From positions 1 through 56,391 of the forward strand of contig CALXHN010000004.1 of the NCBI GenBank assembly GCA_944388105.1: DNA of 56,391 bases, read 5' to 3'. Under the pieces are notes generated by a model. The model saw nothing but the letters and a program-made list of their open reading frames with translations. It was not told the DNA's origin and made no database searches. Position numbers and translations under genes: made by a program. Position 1 is the stretch's first letter. Every line of letters begins with the position of its first letter. This document shows, one piece after another, positions 29,038 to 36,759 of this stretch. The DNA is from an uncultured Gemmiger sp. Lineage in GTDB: Bacteria; Bacillota; Clostridia; Oscillospirales; Ruminococcaceae.

Positions 29038-29550
29038 ATGAAACTGATTCTCAGCGACCATCCCCTCCCCTTGCCCGACCTGGGACCGGAGGTGCGGTTT
29101 GTGGACCTTTCGGCCCTGCGCATCGCCCCCTGCACCGGCTGCTTCGGCTGCTGGACCCGCACCCCGGGCCGGTGCGTCATCCGGGACGACGCCACCGCCG
29201 TCTATCCCCTCATTGCCCGGAGCGAAGCGGTTTTCTACATCAGCCGGCTGTGCTACGGCGGGTATGACACCCCCATGAAAACCATGCTGGAGCGGGCCAT
29301 TCCGGTGCAGCAGGCCTTCATCCGGCTGCTGCACGGGGAGACCCACCACGTCCAGCGCTCGGTGGCCATGAAGCAGGCCACCATCCTGGGCTACGGGGAC
29401 ATTTCCCCCGCCGAGCAGGAGATTTTCCGCCGGCTGGTGGGGCGCAACGCCGCCAACATGAACTTTGCCGGGTACCGGGTGCTCTTTGCCCGGGAGGCGG
29501 ACCTGGAACAAACGGTACAGCGGGAGGTGACGGCATGGCTGGCATCCTGA
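29038..29550 (+). CDS. Flavodoxin-like iron-sulfur flavoprotein-type reductase
   Basis: This 170-aa protein starts after CACAGGAG. It has a cysteine cluster CTGCFGCW followed by a Cys-Val-Ile-x-Asp-Asp segment, which matches the C-x2-C-x2-C ... C motif seen in NADPH-dependent FMN reductase/iron-sulfur flavoprotein-like members, and a segment around SEAVFYISRLCYGGYD typical of the flavodoxin fold. It is shorter than usual at the N-terminus. Its last 16 bases overlap the next flavodoxin-like gene, implying coupled translation and possibly a heteromeric oxidoreductase. Physiological electron donor and substrate are unknown. Confidence 0.78.
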   Translation: MKLILSDHPLPLPDLGPEVRFVDLSALRIAPCTGCFGCWTRTPGRCVIRDDATAVYPLIARSEAVFYISRLCYGGYDTPMKTMLERAIPVQQAFIRLLHGETHHVQRSVAMKQATILGYGDISPAEQEIFRRLVGRNAANMNFAGYRVLFAREADLEQTVQREVTAWLAS

Positions 29551-30155
29551 TCCTCAACGGCAGCCCCCGGGCGCCCCGCTCCAACTCCCGCCGGTACGCC
29601 GAACTCTTTGCCAAGGCCAGCCCGGTGCCCACCGAGACGGTGAACATCACCCGCACCAACCACGGCGAACTGTGCGCCAAAGCCGCCCGATACCACGATG
29701 TCCTGCTGGTTTTTCCCCTGTATGCCGACGGCATTCCGGTGAGTCTGCTCAACTTCCTGAAAAGCTGGCAGGACCGCCTGCCCCCCAAAAAGCCCCGCAT
29801 TTCGGTGCTCATCAACTGCGGGTTTTATGAGCCGGAACAGAACGACGTGGCCGTGGCCATGATCGAGCAGTTCTGCCGCCGCACCGGCTGTACCCTGGGG
29901 GCGGTGCTGAAGATCGGCAGCGGGGAGGCCATCCTGGACACCCCCTTTGTCTTTCTGGTCCGCCGCCGCATCCGGGCACTGGCTGCCGCCGTGACCGCCG
30001 GACGGCCCCGGGTGCTGCAGGTGACCATGCCCATCCCCAAGCGGCTGTTCGTGGCCGCCTCCGCCGTGTACTGGGAAAACTACGGCAGGCGCAGCGGCAT
30101 CAGCAAACGGCAGATGCAGTCCATGGACATTGAACCCCAACCTCCTGTGACCTGA
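29535..30155 (+). CDS. Flavodoxin/NAD(P)H-dependent oxidoreductase-like protein
   Basis: This 206-aa protein opens with ILILNGSPRAPRSNSRRYAE, the FMN phosphate-binding loop of NADPH-dependent FMN reductase-like flavoproteins, and has a LVFPLYADGIP loop. The C-terminal tail (about 150-206) is basic and hydrophobic. It overlaps the upstream flavoprotein gene by 16 bases and the pair ends at a terminator. The two proteins lack each other's features (cysteine cluster versus canonical FMN loop), so they may function together. Confidence 0.82.
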   Translation: MAGILILNGSPRAPRSNSRRYAELFAKASPVPTETVNITRTNHGELCAKAARYHDVLLVFPLYADGIPVSLLNFLKSWQDRLPPKKPRISVLINCGFYEPEQNDVAVAMIEQFCRRTGCTLGAVLKIGSGEAILDTPFVFLVRRRIRALAAAVTAGRPRVLQVTMPIPKRLFVAASAVYWENYGRRSGISKRQMQSMDIEPQPPVT

Positions 30156-30179
30156 AACCCGTCTCCCTTCTTTCCGTAC

Positions 30180-30219
30180 AAGGCGTCCGCCCGACTGCAG
30201 CCCGGGCGGACGCCTTGTT
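30180..30219 (+). terminator. Terminator after the flavoprotein pair
   Basis: AAGGCGTCCGCCCG pairs perfectly with CGGGCGGACGCCTT; the T-run is short (GTTC), so efficiency may be moderate. Confidence 0.75.
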
Positions 30220-30240
30220 CATGATTTGTTCACATTTCTC

Positions 30241-30271
30241 AAACAAAAGCCAAACGCGGCAGAGATACAAT
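30241..30271 (+). promoter_or_regulatory. Response regulator repeats and promoter of the two-component operon
   Basis: AAACAAAAGCC (30241) and AAACGCGG (30252) are direct repeats with an 11-base period, overlapping the -35 position of a TACAAT -10 at 30266-30271. The same repeat type occurs at 32671 and 40832. A CCGGGAT/ATCCCGG hairpin and a second TATAAT (30306-30311) follow in the leader. Confidence 0.55.
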
Positions 30272-30337
30272 GGCTGCCGGGATGGGAAAATCCCGGTTTT
30301 GGAGGTATAATCAAAGGCAGAAAAGGAGGGCGCGGGG

Positions 30338-31009
30338 ATGTTTCATATTCTGGTGCTGGAAGATGACGCCAAGCTGAACCGGGCGGTGTGCACCTGCCTG
30401 AACGACAGCGGTTTTGCGGCCAGGGGCTGCCTGGACGCCAACGCCGCCTACGACGAGCTGTACAACACCCTGTACGATCTCATCATCTCGGACATCATGC
30501 TGCCGGAGGTGGACGGCTTTGCCTTTGCGGAGAACGTGCGCCGGGTGAACAAGACCATCCCCATCCTGTTCATGTCCGCCCGGGACGACCTGCCCGCCAA
30601 GCAGCGGGGGTTCCGCCTGGGCATCGACGATTACATGGTCAAGCCCATTGAGCTGGACGAGCTGGTGCTGCGGGTGCGGGCGCTGCTGCGCAGGGCCCGC
30701 ATCCAGGCGGACCGTAAACTGACGGTGGGGAATCTGGTGCTGGACGCCGACGCCATGACCGCCGCCGTGGACGGGACCGAGGTCCCGGTGACCACCCGGG
30801 AGTTCAACATCCTGTACAAGCTGCTGTCCTACCCCAACAAGACCTTCACCCGGGCCCAGCTCATGGACGAGTTCTGGGGGGTGGAGTCGGACACCGGGCT
30901 GCGGGCGGTGGACGTGTACATCACCAAACTGCGGGACAAATTTGCCCTGTGCACCGGCTTTGAGATCCGCACGGTGCGGGGCCTGGGCTACAAGGCGGTG
31001 CTGGGATGA
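30338..31009 (+). CDS. OmpR/PhoB-family response regulator
   Basis: A 223-aa regulator. The receiver domain has the acidic pair in LEDD, phospho-acceptor D52 in ISDIMLPEVDG, the MSARDD switch segment and the DDYMVKP lysine. The C-terminal winged helix (about 125-223) includes TTREFNILYKLLSYPNKTFTR and the closing VRGLGYKAV. The ATG at 30338 is preceded by AAAAGGAGG. The stop overlaps the histidine kinase ATG by four bases. It likely binds the AAACAAA direct repeats upstream of itself and of the small-protein operon. Confidence 0.96.
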   Translation: MFHILVLEDDAKLNRAVCTCLNDSGFAARGCLDANAAYDELYNTLYDLIISDIMLPEVDGFAFAENVRRVNKTIPILFMSARDDLPAKQRGFRLGIDDYMVKPIELDELVLRVRALLRRARIQADRKLTVGNLVLDADAMTAAVDGTEVPVTTREFNILYKLLSYPNKTFTRAQLMDEFWGVESDTGLRAVDVYITKLRDKFALCTGFEIRTVRGLGYKAVLG

Positions 31010-32088
31010 GAAAGACCTATGCCGACAATCGGGTGAAGCAGCCGCTGTTTCCCCTGTCTGTCTTTGCCCTCTTCTTTGTGCTGTTTGCCCTGCTGACCAC
31101 CGCCCAGATGATGATGATCGGCCAGGTCATCGACTACCGCAGCCTGCCCCCGGCCAACACGGCGGCGGTGCTGGTGTTCTGGGTGCTGGCGTCCCTGGCC
31201 TGCACCCTGGTCACCGGGCTGGTGGTGCGCCGGCGGTACCAGCGGCCGGTGGAGGAACTGTCCGAGGCCGCCCGCCGGGTGGCCGGGGGGGATTTTTCGG
31301 TGTATCTGCCGCCCCGGCACCCCGCCGGCCGCATGACCCATCTGGACGCCCTGACCGAGGATTTCAACACCATGGTGGGGGAGCTGGGCAGCATCGAGAC
31401 CCTCAAGACCGACTTTTTCTCCAACGTCTCCCACGAGATCAAGACCCCTTTGACGGTGATCCAGACCAACGCCGAGCTGCTGCGCCGGGAGAGCCTGTCC
31501 GAGCAGGAGCGCCGGGAATGCACCGACACCATCCTGCAGGCCACCCGGCGGCTTTCCAGCCTGATCACCAACATGCTCAAGCTGAACAAGCTGGAAAAAC
31601 AGGTCATCCAGCCGCTGCCCAGGCCCTACGATGTCTGCGCCCAGCTGTGCGCCTGCGCGGTGCAGTTTGAGGATGTGTGGGAGAAAAAGCAGATCGACTT
31701 TGAGGCCGAGCTGGAGGACCGGGTCATCCTGTGCGCCGACGAGGGGCTGCTGGAACTGGTGTGGACCAACCTGCTGTCCAACGCCATGAAGTTCACCCCC
31801 GCCGGGGGGCGGGTGGTGCTGCGGCAGACCTCCGGGGAGGGGGAGCTCACCGTGACGGTGGCGGACACCGGCTGCGGCATGGACGAGGCCACCCGCCGGC
31901 GCATCTTTGACAAGTTCTACCAGGGGGACACCTCCCACGCCACCGAGGGCAACGGCCTGGGTCTGGCCCTGGTGCGGCGGGTCCTGGAACTTTCGGACGG
32001 GAGCATCGGGGTGCAGAGCACCCCCGGGCAGGGCAGCACCTTCACCGTGCGCCTGCCTCTTTCGCCCCGGAAGGAGGCGGCGCCATGA
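31006..32088 (+). CDS. Sensor histidine kinase
   Basis: A 360-aa membrane kinase. Two transmembrane helices (about 15-40 and 53-75) flank a very short outer loop of roughly 12 residues, so it probably senses something in or at the membrane, as intramembrane-sensing kinases do. HAMP-like segment (76-115), H-box NVSHEIKTPLTV with H143, N-box NLLSNAMKFTP, and G-boxes VADTGCGM and GNGLGLAL follow. It overlaps both the response regulator and the downstream membrane protein gene by four bases. Confidence 0.95.
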   Translation: MRKTYADNRVKQPLFPLSVFALFFVLFALLTTAQMMMIGQVIDYRSLPPANTAAVLVFWVLASLACTLVTGLVVRRRYQRPVEELSEAARRVAGGDFSVYLPPRHPAGRMTHLDALTEDFNTMVGELGSIETLKTDFFSNVSHEIKTPLTVIQTNAELLRRESLSEQERRECTDTILQATRRLSSLITNMLKLNKLEKQVIQPLPRPYDVCAQLCACAVQFEDVWEKKQIDFEAELEDRVILCADEGLLELVWTNLLSNAMKFTPAGGRVVLRQTSGEGELTVTVADTGCGMDEATRRRIFDKFYQGDTSHATEGNGLGLALVRRVLELSDGSIGVQSTPGQGSTFTVRLPLSPRKEAAP

Positions 32089-32603
32089 CCGGGATCCCCT
32101 ATATCGGATACGAATACCGGGAACTGACCCTGCCGGAGGAGCGGGCCTCCTTTGTGCTGGACGGGTACGAAAGCTTCGGCTGGGTGCCGGACCCCAACCG
32201 CCCCGCCCGGGTGCGGGGGCACCGGGTGACGCTGTACCTGAAGCGGGACCGCAAGATCCTGAACAAGATGGAACTGACCCGGCTGCAGCGCCACTTTGAG
32301 GCCTGTCTGGCCCAGGCGGACCGGCTGGAAAAAGCCCCCGGGCAGGCGGCGTCCCTGTGGGCGCTGCTCACCGCCCTGCTGGGCACCGCCTTCATGGCGG
32401 GGGCGGTGTTTGCGGTCACCCATCAGCCGCCCCTCTACAGCCTGATGGTCCTGCTGGCGGTGCCCGGGTTCGCGGGGTGGATCCTGCCCCTGTTCGTGCA
32501 CCGGCAGGTGCTGCGCCGCCGCACCGAAAAGACCCGTTCCCTGCTGGATGCCCAGTACGACCAGATCTACCAGCTGTGTGAAAAAGGCCACGCCCTGCTG
32601 TGA
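32085..32603 (+). CDS. Small membrane protein of the two-component operon
   Basis: A 172-aa protein, not recognised by family. The N-terminal half is soluble (a GWVPDPNR segment and a basic, helical VTLYLKRDRKILNKMELTRLQ stretch); two hydrophobic helices follow (about 87-108 and 114-135), then a charged tail. Four-base overlap with the kinase gene indicates coupled translation. Such partners may modulate the kinase or respond to the same envelope signal; this is inference. Confidence 0.8.
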   Translation: MTGIPYIGYEYRELTLPEERASFVLDGYESFGWVPDPNRPARVRGHRVTLYLKRDRKILNKMELTRLQRHFEACLAQADRLEKAPGQAASLWALLTALLGTAFMAGAVFAVTHQPPLYSLMVLLAVPGFAGWILPLFVHRQVLRRRTEKTRSLLDAQYDQIYQLCEKGHALL

Positions 32604-32604
32604 C

Positions 32605-32646
32605 AAAATCCCGGCGCCTCCCCAGGAGGCGCCGGGATTTTTCTTT
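32605..32646 (+). terminator. Terminator of the two-component operon
   Basis: AAATCCCGGCGCCTCC pairs with GGAGGCGCCGGGATTT followed by TTTTTC. Confidence 0.92.
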
Positions 32647-32670
32647 GCTTGCGCGCCGGAGCGCATTTTT

Positions 32671-32722
32671 AACAAAAGACAAACAAAACCCAAACAAACC
32701 CCAAGCAAAACCAGCCTATACT
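32671..32722 (+). promoter_or_regulatory. Four-fold AAACAAA repeat and promoter of the small-protein operon
   Basis: Four units begin at 32671 (AACAAAAGAC), 32681 (AAACAAAACCC), 32692 (AAACAAACCCC) and 32703 (AAGCAAAACC), phased at 10-11 bases, i.e. on one face of the helix. They occupy the -35 position in front of TATACT (32717-32722); no other -35 is visible. This is the arrangement expected for activation by an OmpR-type regulator such as the one at 30338. Confidence 0.65.
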
Positions 32723-32775
32723 GATGCCGTCATCCGGGGAAGGTCCCCGGCCAACACAGACAGGAGGTTTTGACC

Positions 32776-33021
32776 ATGAGCGGATACAGACTGAAACCCG
32801 GCCCCCTGGGCCGCACCCTGATCCGGGCGTACCGTGCGGCGGAGCGCCGGTTCACCCGCACCTTTCTGGAACCGGACGGTTCCCTGAAGACCGGGCCCCT
32901 GGGTCCGGCGGTGACCGGGGCGTACCGGAAGGTGGAGCGCGGGGCGGTGCGGGGATACAAGGCTGTGGAGACCGCCTTTGTCAGCACCTTTCTGGAGCGG
33001 GACGACGACCGCAAAGCGTGA
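32776..33021 (+). CDS. Small repetitive basic protein (81 aa), unknown
   Basis: An 81-aa helical, basic protein starting eight bases after AGGAGG. It is built of two imperfect repeats: GPLG-x6-AYR-x2-ER ... TFLE occurs at about residues 9-32 and again at about 41-75. No membrane helix or signal peptide. It is the first gene after the AAACAAA repeat promoter and precedes a small membrane protein by 16 bases, so it is likely an output of the adjacent two-component system. Function unknown; an amphipathic, membrane-associated stress protein is one possibility. Confidence 0.78.
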   Translation: MSGYRLKPGPLGRTLIRAYRAAERRFTRTFLEPDGSLKTGPLGPAVTGAYRKVERGAVRGYKAVETAFVSTFLERDDDRKA

Positions 33022-33037
33022 ACGGCAGGAGGTACGT

Positions 33038-33406
33038 ATGAAAAAGAAGGATTTTGTTTCGCTGATTCTGAGCACGGTGGGGGGCATCCTGTTTGCCCTG
33101 GGGGTCTGCATGGCCCTGCTGCCCGACTGGGGCATGATGCCCCAGGGCATTGCCATCGGGCTGGTGGGGGCAGCGGTGCTGCTGGCCATGGTGCTGGTGC
33201 GCCGCAAAATGGACGGCAAACCCGCCATCGTCTTCAGCGCCCGGACCATCGGCATCACCCTGCTGGGGGTGGCCGGGGCCATGGTGCTGGGCGTGGGCAT
33301 GTGCATGTGCATGATCTGGGAGATGATGGCCCCCGGCATCGCCGTGGGCATTGTGGGGCTGGTGCTGCTGCTCTGCCTGATCCCCGCCATCCGGGGGCTG
33401 GAATAA
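33038..33406 (+). CDS. Small four-helix membrane protein
   Basis: This 122-aa protein starts after AGGAGG and consists almost wholly of four hydrophobic helices (about 6-28, 35-55, 68-90, 94-117) with unusual methionine/cysteine clusters (MCMCMIWEMM). Co-transcribed with the repetitive 81-aa protein. Family not recognised. With that partner it probably forms the membrane output of the upstream two-component system. Confidence 0.82.
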   Translation: MKKKDFVSLILSTVGGILFALGVCMALLPDWGMMPQGIAIGLVGAAVLLAMVLVRRKMDGKPAIVFSARTIGITLLGVAGAMVLGVGMCMCMIWEMMAPGIAVGIVGLVLLLCLIPAIRGLE

Positions 33407-33422
33407 CCCGGCCCTTTCCCGG

Positions 33423-33470
33423 CAAAAGCCCCGCGCCCCGGCCTGAACAGGCCGGGGCGCGGGGCTTTTG
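33423..33470. terminator. Bidirectional terminator
   Basis: A 21-base perfect stem (CAAAAGCCCCGCGCCCCGGCC and its complement) with a seven-base loop lies between the convergent small membrane protein and GH2 genes. Confidence 0.9.
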
Positions 33471-33471
33471 C

Positions 33472-35322
33472 TTATACCGGGAACCCGGTGGGACGCAGGA
33501 TGGTGAAATCGGTGTCATGCAGCTCGGTGCACAGCCAGCTTTCCCCGGGATGCAGGGTGGGGATGGGAATGGTCCTGTCCCCCTTGCGGATCACATACCC
33601 CTGCACCGTGTAGGAGGGGATGGTATTGCGGCAGACCAGCTTCACCCCCGCGGGGCCGGGGCGGACCAGCAGGGGGGCACATTCCTCCCGCACCGCCTGA
33701 TAGGAGCCCTTGGGCTGTCCCCACAGGTCGGTGGAGCCGTGGATCCGGCGGCGCATCCGGCCGCTGCCGTCCTCCCCCATCTGGGTGCGGTAGTCGTTGA
33801 GGCAGAAATAGATGGTGCCCACAATGTTGGGGATGCCCCGGTACTGGTTCATCTTTTCCCGGAAAATATCCTCCCGGCGCTCGTCGCCCCCCGCAAAGGC
33901 CGGTTCACACAGGCCGAACTCGGCGGGAATGATGGCCCGGCCGGGGTTCTTTTCCAGGATCTTCCGCCACTCTTCCTTCGGGTTCAGGTCCCCGTGCCAG
34001 GTGCCGATATAATCGTTGATCATCAGGATGTCCCCGTACACGGTGCCGTCCCGGGCGGGGTTGGCGTAGATGGTGTTGGTGACGTAGTTCACGAACCGGC
34101 TGGGATCCTCCTCCCGGGTGCGCACCACCGCCTGCTGGATGTAGCAGCGGGTCATGGGCGCCTGCGCGTCCAGCTCATTGCCCACGCCCCAGGCAATGAT
34201 GCTGGGATGGTTGCTGTGGGCCCGGATCATCTCCTCCACCTGCATGGCGGAGGTGACCATCTGCCGCGGTGTGGCCACCGGGGGTTCCTTGCCCCAGAAG
34301 GGCACCTCCTCCTGCACCAGGATGCCGTGGCGGTCGCACCAGTCATACACCCGGTCGTCCTGCTGCCAGTGGAAGCGGGTGAGCACACAGTTGGATTTCT
34401 TGAGCAGGGTGAGCATCTTTTCCAGCTGTTCCACCGGTTCCGCCAGCCCGTAGCCGGGGTCGGAACCGGGCATCCACTCGGTACCGCACAGGCGCACCTG
34501 CTCCCCGTTGAGGTAGAGCCGGGGCCCCTGCAGCCGCAGCTGCCGGAAACCGAACACGGTGGTGGTGCCGTCCAGGCAGACCCCGTCCCGGTACAGTTCC
34601 AGGGACAGGGTGTAGAGGTTGGGCGCGTCAAAATGCCAGAACCGGATCTGCTGCCAGGTCCGCACGGGCAGGGCAAAGTCCCCCGCCTCACAGGCCAGCT
34701 CCCCTTCCTCCACCGTGGCGCCGGGTTCTTCCGGCGTGCCGGCGGTGACCTTCCACACCAGGGTCAGGGGGACGTCGTCCTCGCCGTCGATGCGCCCCGA
34801 AGCCGTAAAGCCGGCGGTGCCCCCATCCACCCGCGCCCCCAGGGCGGGAATGAAGGGGTTGGCCGTCACCCGGCAGGCGGCAAGGATATGGCTGCCGCTG
34901 CCCCAGAGCTCCACCGGGCGGATCAGGCCGCCGTCGTTGGGCCAGTCAAAACTGCTTCCGCAGGGCAGGGCTTTGGCGGAGAAGCTGTTGTTGGCCGTGA
35001 CCCGCAGCTCGTTTTCTCCCGCCGGGTCCCACGCCGGGGTCAGTTCCACCGTGAAGGGGGTGTAGGCGGACATGCTGTGCAGGTCCAGCACCTGCCCGTT
35101 CAGCCAGACACAGGCGTCCCGGCTGACAGCGCCGAACCGCACAAAATGCCGGGTGCCCGGGCAGGGCGGCAGGATGCAGCGGTAGCAGGCGGTGCCGTAC
35201 AGTTCTTCGGTCCCGGGTTCGATGTTCCAGGTGTGGGGCAGGGTCACCTGGCGGGCATGGTCCCAGTCCGGCTGGCGCTGGGTGCTGAACTGCCACCGGG
35301 TCAGCGAAAGATAGGTGCGCAT
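33472..35322 (-). CDS. GH2-family beta-glycosidase
   Basis: A 616-aa cytosolic enzyme with the GH2 layout: sugar-binding jelly roll (about 1-160), immunoglobulin-like domain (about 160-265) and TIM barrel (about 270-560). The acid/base Glu is in WGVGNELD and the nucleophile Glu in IIPAEFGL. Shorter than LacZ and closer in size to beta-glucuronidase/beta-galactosidase types of gut bacteria; the substrate cannot be read. The start at 35322 has GAGGAGG upstream; the longer frame to 35430 would include the promoter and is rejected. Confidence 0.92.
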   Translation of the reverse strand: MRTYLSLTRWQFSTQRQPDWDHARQVTLPHTWNIEPGTEELYGTACYRCILPPCPGTRHFVRFGAVSRDACVWLNGQVLDLHSMSAYTPFTVELTPAWDPAGENELRVTANNSFSAKALPCGSSFDWPNDGGLIRPVELWGSGSHILAACRVTANPFIPALGARVDGGTAGFTASGRIDGEDDVPLTLVWKVTAGTPEEPGATVEEGELACEAGDFALPVRTWQQIRFWHFDAPNLYTLSLELYRDGVCLDGTTTVFGFRQLRLQGPRLYLNGEQVRLCGTEWMPGSDPGYGLAEPVEQLEKMLTLLKKSNCVLTRFHWQQDDRVYDWCDRHGILVQEEVPFWGKEPPVATPRQMVTSAMQVEEMIRAHSNHPSIIAWGVGNELDAQAPMTRCYIQQAVVRTREEDPSRFVNYVTNTIYANPARDGTVYGDILMINDYIGTWHGDLNPKEEWRKILEKNPGRAIIPAEFGLCEPAFAGGDERREDIFREKMNQYRGIPNIVGTIYFCLNDYRTQMGEDGSGRMRRRIHGSTDLWGQPKGSYQAVREECAPLLVRPGPAGVKLVCRNTIPSYTVQGYVIRKGDRTIPIPTLHPGESWLCTELHDTDFTILRPTGFPV

Positions 35323-35662
35323 GGGGACATCCTCCTCAAAAAATGATTGTTCCGGTCGTCTGTTCCAGTATAGACGGTGCCGGGGGGCAAAGACCATGGG
35401 CACAATTGCAAAGGATGGACAAAATTCCATTTTTCAGGCATCGTCCTCCGGCGCCCGCGGCCCCGCCGGCTTCCTGGCGCCCCGGTAGGCGGGTCTGGTT
35501 GCCATGTTTTCCATACCAGTATCCTACCACGCCGCGGCGGATCCGTCCATGGGGTCTTTCCCTGTCCGGCGCGCCTTGTATCCTTCGACAGGATTCGGTA
35601 TAATAGGAAACAACTTCCGTTTCCGCCGCCAATCCATTGACCCAAACAAGAGGAGGTCTGCC
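35323..35662. promoter_or_regulatory. Divergent intergenic region with two promoters
   Basis: Rightward: TTGTAT (35576-35581), 17-base spacer, TATAAT (35599-35604) for the M50 gene. Leftward: TATACT (35373-35368 on the minus strand) for the GH2 gene, with a weak -35. Between them (about 35400-35570) I see no gene or clear structure. Confidence 0.7.
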
Positions 35663-36631
35663 ATGTATCCCCTGCTGCTGGACGGCGTCAAACTGGGCAC
35701 CTATGAGAACGATGAGGGTGAGGATGACGGGTTCTTTGCGGAAAATGCCCGCGGAGAGACCTTTGACATCGGGGACCAGATCTACGACCTGCTGCTCATA
35801 GCCGACGGCTGCCATGATTTCTACAAGCAGGGGCTTCCCCGCCGGGAAGTCACCCGCATCATCCGGGATCTGAAAAAGTGCCGGCTGATCTCCACCAGCC
35901 ATCTGCAGCTGGGATTTCCCTTCGGGCGGCTGGTCCTGTTTGTGGTGGGTGACCGGTCCCGGGCATTCCGGGGCCCCTGCACCGCCTTCAACCAGCTGCT
36001 GCCCTACCTGTGCCTGTTTCTGTCCGCGGCCGGGGCTTTCAGCCTGGGACATGCCTTCTCCCGGTTCAGCCTGCGCTATCCCCCCATCCCCTATCTGCTG
36101 ATGATCCTGGTCTCCATATTCCTGCATGAGCTGGGGCATTTCTGCGCCGCCATCGCCTACCGGTGCAAGGTGGCGGATGTGGGCATCCTGCTGGTGGGCA
36201 TCCTGCCCGTGGGAGCCTATGTCTCCCAGAGCGAGATCCACCACCGCGCCCGCCGCACCCAGATCGCGCTGGCGGGCATCGAGATGAACCTGTGCATTGC
36301 CGGACTGTGCGCCCTTTTGTCCCGCCTGCCCGGTGATGCGGGCTGGACCTTTGCCACCGCCTGCGTGTGGAATCTGTTTCTGGCGGTGAGCAACCTGCTG
36401 CCCACCTCCGGGCTGGACGGCGACACCGCCCTTTCCTCCCTGCTGGGCATTCCCTCTTTCAGCGACTTTGCCCTCAGCGCCCTGCGCAACCCCAGATCCC
36501 GCCGCATGCTGCTCCACGGCGGGGCGGAAGGGCTGTTCTGGCTGGGGGTCTGCCTGTTCCAGATCCTGTGCCGGCTGCTGCTGGTCCTGACCTTCGTGGG
36601 GTGCCTGCTTCTGGGCCTGTACATGGGCTGA
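35663..36631 (+). CDS. PqqD-like domain fused to M50-family membrane zinc protease
   Basis: A 322-aa protein. Residues about 30-80 resemble a PqqD-like peptide-binding winged helix (FDIGDQIYDLLLIADG, then a helix and CRLI strand). The rest is a membrane M50 peptidase: H155-E156-x2-H159 in FLHELGHF, inside a helix, and the third ligand D252 in NLLPTSGLDGD. About six hydrophobic helices. PqqD-like/M50 fusions are known from ribosomally made peptide maturation and export loci, where the enzyme matures or helps export a peptide. No precursor peptide, radical SAM or ABC peptide exporter is seen adjacent, so the substrate is unknown. ATG follows AGGAGG. Confidence 0.83.
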   Translation: MYPLLLDGVKLGTYENDEGEDDGFFAENARGETFDIGDQIYDLLLIADGCHDFYKQGLPRREVTRIIRDLKKCRLISTSHLQLGFPFGRLVLFVVGDRSRAFRGPCTAFNQLLPYLCLFLSAAGAFSLGHAFSRFSLRYPPIPYLLMILVSIFLHELGHFCAAIAYRCKVADVGILLVGILPVGAYVSQSEIHHRARRTQIALAGIEMNLCIAGLCALLSRLPGDAGWTFATACVWNLFLAVSNLLPTSGLDGDTALSSLLGIPSFSDFALSALRNPRSRRMLLHGGAEGLFWLGVCLFQILCRLLLVLTFVGCLLLGLYMG

Positions 36632-36642
36632 GGTTCCCCTTT

Positions 36643-36674
36643 CCCTTCCCGTTCCGGCGGGGAGGGCTTTTTTA
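36643..36674 (+). terminator. Terminator after the M50 gene
   Basis: CCCTTCCCG pairs with CGGGGAGGG (one wobble), followed by TTTTTT. Confidence 0.75.
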
Positions 36675-36707
36675 TGGGCGGATTCGACAGCGGGGGCCGG
36701 AATGTGG

Positions 36708-36713
36708 TATACT
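36708..36713 (+). promoter_or_regulatory. -10 of the MATE transporter gene
   Basis: TGTGG-TATACT with no convincing -35, 46 bases before the ATG at 36760. Confidence 0.5.
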
Positions 36714-36759
36714 GGACTTTACACCATTTTTTCAAACCCTTCACTGAGGAGATGACCCC

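Noticed and set aside
32671..32712. Short CRISPR-like array
   Set aside because: Units are only 10-11 bases, contiguous and in a promoter; they fit regulator binding sites.
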